DNA of 64,000 nt, taken from contig NC_063161.1 in assembly GCF_023159225.1 (NCBI RefSeq), forward strand, positions 118,027,958-118,091,957, read 5' to 3'. Positions 58,987 through 64,000 of this stretch are shown in pieces. Every line of letters begins with the position of its first letter. Positions within the stretch are counted from its first letter, which is position 1. The notes beneath the pieces were generated by a model that had not been told where the DNA came from, ran no database searches, and saw nothing but the letters and a program-made list of their open reading frames with translations. The translations under genes were made by a program, and so were the position numbers. This stretch comes from Perognathus longimembris pacificus (taxonomy: Eukaryota > Chordata > Mammalia > Rodentia > Heteromyidae).

Positions 58987-59059
58987 AAAGTGGATGTCAC
59001 CAGCAGGGCTGTGATGGAAATTATGACGAAAACAATTGAATACCTTCAACCCAATCCAG
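58987..59059 (+). CDS. SH3GL2: SH3GL2 (endophilin-A1) exon 3
   Basis: This 73-nt exon gives 24 full codons plus one base. It starts [13 protein letters not shown], ends EYLQPNP, and the last G begins the next alanine codon (donor phase 1). It covers about residues 39-62 of endophilin-A1, in the first BAR helix, up to the start of the inserted amphipathic segment on the concave face of the N-BAR dimer that drives membrane bending. The peptide matches SH3GL2; SH3GL3 has a KIDVTNKVVAEIL-type sequence here. The acceptor is TTTTCTCATTTCAG and the donor is CCAG|GTAAGG. It joins exon 2 in frame, restoring the MER-KVDVTS junction seen in the family. There are no disabling changes, so the gene looks intact here. 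Confidence 0.96.
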
Positions 59060-59326
59060 GTAAGGGGTTGTTTTATACCAAGAGAATACCTTCTAGATAA
59101 TTGTTGGTTTCTCTTAAATAGACAGTTAAGATTTCATAGGAGTGAACCTCCTGTAGTACTTCAGCTTGGGGAAAGAGGCTTTCAGAAGCTCACAGTGAAA
59201 TACCTGAAGGATCTGGTATTTTGTCCAACTGTGGTGCATTTAACCAACAGTGTGGGTAACACACAGGGTCAGGGAAGCTACCAACTCTTATCAGCTGACC
59301 TTTAACTTTCAAGAGGTGAGAGGTGG

Positions 59327-59557
59327 GTTTTTTTTATTTTTGGTGTTTTTTTTGTTTTTTAATTTTGCCAGTCCTGGGGCTTGAACTCAGGGCCTGAAAA
59401 CTGTCCCTGGCTTCTTTTTGCCCAAGGCTAGCACTCTGCCACTTGAGCCACAGCGCCACTTCTGGCCTTTTCTATATATATGGTGCTGAGGAATCAAACC
59501 CAGGGCTTCATGTATAAGAGGCAAGAACTTTTGCCCCTAGGCCATATTCCCAGCCCC
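59327..59557 (-). mobile_element. IDL-Geo SINE, antisense, in intron 3
   Basis: The dimer reads on the - strand from GGGGGCTGGGAATATGGCCT to CCCCAGGACTGGC, with a tail interrupted by other bases. More diverged than the 37-kb and 53-kb copies. No clean duplication seen. Confidence 0.88.
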
Positions 59558-60480
59558 CAGATGAGATATTTTTTAGAAAAGAGGCAACAGTTCCCAGAAC
59601 GTATGAAAAGTAGCAAAGTAAAGGTTTTGCAAACTCCTGAGGGTTTTTGTTCCTTTTAGATAAGAGAATCATCAACGACTCTTTCTTCAGTCACATCACA
59701 GATTGGTGTTTCTTCCTGTTAAGTTGTTATACTCTAGAGGATAAAAGAATTATAACACAAATAAAGATTTGTACATTATAAATAGAACCAGGTAGAAGTG
59801 GAGCTTTCTTTATAGGCCTCTGGTAAATCAGAGCATAACAGCCTATACCACAGGCTTGTGCAGCATATTTCCTCAAATTAGTTTCCAATCTGTAGGTACA
59901 TAGTTTCTAATCTGTAGGTACAGGAACCTGAAGTAAAGTTCAATGTACTTAGATGAGATATACAAGCATTTGGAAAACTGCTTACTCTTTAGAACAACCT
60001 GGGGAAGCATGAAATTCCATATTTCTGGTGGTCCTTGAAAAGACAGATAAGTAGTTGAGACACCCTGGGCTTAGAAGCTGAGCCAGAATGTGAAAAGATA
60101 AGCAGAGGGGAAGTGGATGGAAAGAGGAAGCAGGGAGTGAGGCTGGCTGGGACTTTTGCCTCCTGATTCTGGCTGTAGCTTTTATTCACTTGTTACCTTA
60201 TGAGATAGAGTTACAATTTTGGAGATGAAAAATCTGTGTGGGATAACCTTGTAGGTTGTGTTATTTATTTATTTTTACTTCTGAAAATATGATGTACTTT
60301 CATTCATAGCTGGGATACAATATGCAGCTGTAAATGAATAATCAGTGGCCATGATCACAGGTCAACAGGTAAAAATAAAGCAGGACCATTTAAACAGACG
60401 AGAAAAATTTTCAAAATCCTGCTGGCCTTCACTCTAGACAGAGACTGCCTACTTACTGTAAACCTGATAAGAAAGTTTTT

Positions 60481-60651
60481 GCCAGTCCTGGGGCTTTAAC
60501 TCAGGGCCTGGGTACTGTCCCTGAGCTTTCTTTGCTCTAGGCTAATACTCTGTCACGAGCCACAGCGCCACTTTTTCTGTTTATGTGGTACTGAGGAATT
60601 GAACCCAGGGTTTCATGCATGCTAGGCAAGTACTAAGCCATATTCTCAGCC
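60481..60651 (-). mobile_element. IDL-Geo SINE, antisense, older copy
   Basis: Both halves are recognisable on the - strand (GGCTGAGAATATGGCTTAGT; AGTGGCGCTGTGGCTCGTGA; GCCCCAGGACTGGC), with small deletions. The flanks GAAAGTTTTTGCC and GAAGTTTGCC may be a decayed duplication. Confidence 0.82.
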
Positions 60652-61435
60652 AGAAGTTTGCCTTTTAAGTACCTTACATGCTTACTATATATGAATACAT
60701 AGCTGTTTGTAACATTCTTTGTTTGGGAATTTGAGATTTCAAAATACCCATGTCCTGCTAATTTAAGTGTACATGGTAGAGCTGAAGTTTGAAGTTACTG
60801 CGCAAGATTTTTTTCATGCTTTCATTTGTAATGTTTTGTTCCTTGTGATTGTTTTGGTTATAAATTATTAAAAGGAAAATAGATTAGCGATTATAGGAGG
60901 GAGGAAAATGTAGAAAAGAAATACAGTAATATATAGGCATGAACAATTTACTTGGCAACAGTCAAGTTTTCAAACTTATTAGTTAATTAGGTTAAGAATA
61001 GCAATAGCAAATATTTATTTCTTATCCAGAGTCGTCTTCATATGTTTGTATTCCACAGAGATGCAAAGAATTCTTCAATGCACATTTATTTCTTAGTATT
61101 TTAACAACAGTAATACATAAAGGTTTAAAAAGAAAACTGCTTCACCACAAGTAATTATTGGATAGGAGTAAGCAATTTTTCTGTTTCTATTTGCATAGAT
61201 ACCTGAAGTATCCTGTCATTCTGGAATTCACACATGAATTATGTTAATAATTCATTGTCATTGGGTTAAGTATAAATAATGTGAGGAGAAATATTGTTTT
61301 TACTGGGCATTAATGCGTTTTCAAATAGTAGTAGCTATTGTGTTACCTCATGATTAAAAGTAAAGCATTTTTTCTTAATATAAAAATAAAATACAGTGAA
61401 AAAAACATGTCATGGGAATAGATTATAAATTGATG

Positions 61436-61860
61436 TGAGCCCCCACTCCTAATTCAGTTTCACTCAAAGCTTCAGAATATAATCTTTTTGGAAATCTTTT
61501 GGGGTCTTTGCAAATGTAATTAATTGTGGGTCTTGAGATTAACTCACCCTGAGTTTAAGAGCGATCCCTAAATCTGATGACTTGTGTCATTATAAGAAGA
61601 GGCAGGATTCAAAGACACAGTAATACAACAGAGTGAGGAATGAACAGAGGTTTGATTTGTGCCATCAAAAGTCAGGAGACCCCAGCAGTCACCAAAGGCT
61701 GGAAAAGGCAAGGGAGATTTCTACTATAGAGCTTCTACAAGGAAACTGACCTTGCACACACCTTGCTTTCAGATTCGGCATCCTGATCTGTGAGAAAATA
61801 GATTCCGTTGTTGTTTCAATTTACCAAGTTCGAGATCAAAGAATTTTAGAACATTCCCAA
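61436..61860 (+). mobile_element. MLT1-type LTR, sense
   Basis: Landmarks are GGGGTCTTTGCAAATGTAAT, TAATTGTGGGTCTTGAGATT, GTCATTATAAGAAGAGGCAG, AAAGACACAG, CACCAAAGGCTGGAAAAGGC and GAGAAAATAGATTCCGTTGT. The order matches an MLT1 LTR from its first third to its end. The 3' edge is approximate. Confidence 0.75.
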
Positions 61861-63117
61861 CCCCCATCTCCAAAAGGATGGAGCAAATATTAGAACCTAG
61901 GTGTGGCTGCCTCCTAATTCCACAGGCTTTCTGTTGTATGATCCTGTCTGAGACAGATTGGTTTAGCTGTGTTCTGGTATAAAAATGTATTTAAGAGTGT
62001 ATATCATGGAAATTCAGACAGAAATAAATTGTGGGATTGATACTTACTTTTAAATTAATAAAGATTAGAGAAGGAAGACAGTAGGTAGATGTAAATTTTT
62101 AGGAATGACATTTTTATTAGATTACTGAATATGCTGACAAGTTGCCAATGTAATGATTATATGACTTTTGAAAATTAAAATAGACATCTGCTACCCAGGA
62201 GAACAATTAAAGTCATCACCAGGCCAGTTCAGATGGGTTCCAGGAAAACAATTGTTTATGAGCATGTCACATACATATAGAAATAAGTGTCACCACCCTC
62301 CCCCCCAAAGAGTGTAGAGTCAAACAGAATTTCATATAATCATCCTACAGGATTGAGGACCGTCTGTGGTTAGGTTTTTGAAAGATATAACTTAGGTTCT
62401 CCATGAATTTCTTGCACTGAGAGCAAACACGACAGAAAACTTGTAGAAGGTAGGTGGTTGAGAGATTGGGAGAGAAATAAAAGAAGGCCCAGCTGTCCTT
62501 GTGAATGGGACACAGAGGAATTTGGCCAATAGCCAAAGGCTCACTGTCCTTGGGCATAGTACAAAAAAAAGGTTCCCAAAGTTCATGCAGTTTGCTAATA
62601 TTTTTGCCACTTAGCCTTACAGGGCCAGAACTGGGTTAGCCAGTCTAGTTAGAGTCAGGATGGGGATTGCTACCAAATAATACATTGATGTTGACAGGCC
62701 TGTAGAATCAGTGGCAATGAAGCTTTGGGGGTACATTTTACCATGTATTAGAGAATATTCTATGATGCTTGCTAATTTTTAGATTTAACAGTTTTCGAAC
62801 TTACCAAAATTTCTGTGTTCTTAAAACTAAATTTCTAATGAAACAATGACCAAAGTGGTTTTGATTAACTCTAAGAATTCATTATCCCCTCCTCCAGAGT
62901 GGTGTTTTTAAAACATCATCAGGTTATCTAGCATACAATGCTCAGTGGGCTTTTCATGCTTTTACATTTTTACTTAAAGAGCCTCCTTTCCTGGTCAGCC
63001 TGACTGTTCTCCTCACTGTGCTAGGCTAACAGTTCTTTCAGGACCAGTGTAAAGATCTTCCTTGACTCCCCTCAGCTGCTTTCCAGTGGACGTATAGGTT
63101 GAAATCTCATAATGTGT

Positions 63118-63138
63118 GTTTTTTTTTCAAATTTTTAT
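63118..63138 (-). mobile_element. L1 3'-terminal micro-insertion (21 bp)
   Basis: On the - strand the 21 bases read ATAAAAATTTGAAAAAAAA plus two bases, which is the exact end of the 17.3-kb L1 (ATAATAAAAATTTGAAAAA). The flanks are identical 11-bp copies, TCATAATGTGT, at 63107-63117 and 63139-63149. This is a target-primed insertion that copied almost nothing beyond the tail. Confidence 0.78.
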
Positions 63139-64000
63139 TCATAATGTGTTTTGTTTTGTTTCCCATCCCCTGCAAGATAAGGACTGTGTCTTTCTGTCTT
63201 AGTCACTGTTAGGTCCTCAGGCCTCAGCTCAGTTCCAGGCAGCCTACTGAGTAAATAAATTACAATGCACAGTTGACAGACAGGAATGTATCTAAACCTC
63301 TATAAACAGAGCAAGAAAAAAATCCTTTTCCTAAACTATCAGAACCTTTCATTCAACCAACATGTATCACATGTGTTCCGTTTTATGAAAAGACAATTTT
63401 TAGATGCTGTGGGGGAAAATAAGATCTGGCAATCTCTCTAGAACCACACAGGCAAACAGCGTAAGTTATACCTGCTCTGAGGAAAATGGCCCAGATGGCT
63501 TCACAGCTAATTCCTTCTGGAAATTCCAGCTCACTGATGAGGTGGAGAAGGGCAAATGGGGTCACAGGCCTGCAACTCAGCCTTGTGAAGCAGGATTTTC
63601 TGGAGTGTGAAACAGAGCTTAAATCTTAAGCTTATTTTTAACTGATACAAAAACAACAACAAAATTTTACATTTTGTAGGGAAACCAGGACATGTTGCAA
63701 TGTTTTTATATGTTGTGAAATTTAATTTCCTCAGAATTTTCATTTCTTTATGGTGATGAGACTATTCAAAACTCTTTATTACTGCTTTTGGAAATATATA
63801 GTACATATGTGTTTATGTCACCTTCTCAGGTGCAACAAAGCACCAGAACTATTCATTCCTGTCTAATTATTGCTTGGTTTCCACTGATCAACTTTTCCTC
63901 ATCCTTCCCCTAATCTTACCTTCCCTAGCTTCTGGCAAATATCAATCTGGTCCAAGCTTCCATAGGATCATAATCTTTGAAGTTACATGTAAATGAGATC

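Larger units (their letters stand above)
1..64000 (+). other. SH3GL2: SH3GL2 gene body, partial (intron 1 part to intron 3 part)
   Basis: The window lies wholly inside one transcription unit on the + strand. Two phase-compatible exons with proper splice sites are placed at 48431-48499 and 58987-59059. Everything else is intronic: the 3' end of intron 1 (1-48430), all of intron 2 (48500-58986, 10,487 bp) and the start of intron 3 (59060-64000). No first exon, promoter, CpG-rich region, SH3 domain exon or 3' UTR of this gene is visible. The very long first intron fits the known structure of SH3GL2 in mammals. Assignment to SH3GL2 rather than SH3GL1 or SH3GL3 rests on the exon peptides. Confidence 0.9.
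60663..64000. other. Intron 3, window end
   Basis: Apart from the MLT1-type LTR (61436) and the L1 micro-insertion (63118), nothing is recognised. Confidence 0.55.

Noticed and set aside
59327..59557. An alternative SH3GL2 exon just after exon 3
   Set aside because: The region is an antisense IDL-Geo SINE, and no frame continues the endophilin sequence.
1..64000. CRISPR arrays, operons, ribosome-binding sites, bacterial terminators
   Set aside because: The window is mammalian nuclear DNA with spliced exons. The repeats found are microsatellites and retroelements, not spaced direct repeats.

Overview
The window is a stretch of a mammalian nuclear genome, about 64 kb of mostly AT-rich intron. 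The only host protein-coding sequence I can support is two short exons on the + strand, 48431-48499 and 58987-59059. They encode consecutive parts of the N-BAR domain of endophilin-A1 (SH3GL2). Exon 2 starts at codon 16 of the protein, right after the exon-1 segment (not in the window), and exon 3 follows in phase 0. Positions 1-48430 are therefore the 3' part of a very large intron 1, 48500-58986 is the whole of intron 2, and 59060-64000 is the 5' part of intron 3.

The organism is most likely a heteromyid or other geomyoid rodent (kangaroo rat, pocket mouse or pocket gopher group). At least eight copies of a dimeric SINE are present whose left half is ID-like and whose right half matches my memory of the Geo monomer of IDL-Geo, a SINE reported only from Geomyoidea. 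Monomeric ID elements, B1-type (7SL-derived) composites and a young L1 with rodent-like ORF2 fit the same group.

Layout. 1-17 kb: intron with scattered old B1-composite SINEs, simple repeats, small L1 3' ends and an antisense MLT1-type LTR. 17.26-20.99 kb: a 5'-truncated but complete-ended L1 with a 16-bp target-site duplication, whose ORF2 is broken by frameshifts and stops. 21-25 kb: an MaLR LTR, an L2 fragment, an IDL-Geo and old L1 pieces. 29.3-30.7 kb: an old antisense L1 interrupted by two later L1 3'-end insertions. 32.1-34.2 kb: an antisense ERVL/MaLR-type element with both LTRs. 37-47 kb: IDL-Geo and ID insertions with clear duplications, plus a U6 snRNA pseudogene at 39.7 kb. 48.4-59.1 kb: the two SH3GL2 exons; intron 2 between them carries a short endogenous retrovirus (two LTRs, tRNA-His-type primer site) at 56.6-58.1 kb. 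59-64 kb: further IDL-Geo copies, an LTR, and a 21-bp L1 micro-insertion.

I see no new multi-gene system here. The most notable things are structural: two extremely short L1 3'-end insertions flanked by duplications; a right-hand SINE monomer shared by two dimeric families; a repeated B1-B1-ID trimer architecture; and a small same-sense ERV, with a polyadenylation signal, less than 1 kb upstream of exon 3. All family names come from memory of consensus sequences, not from a search.
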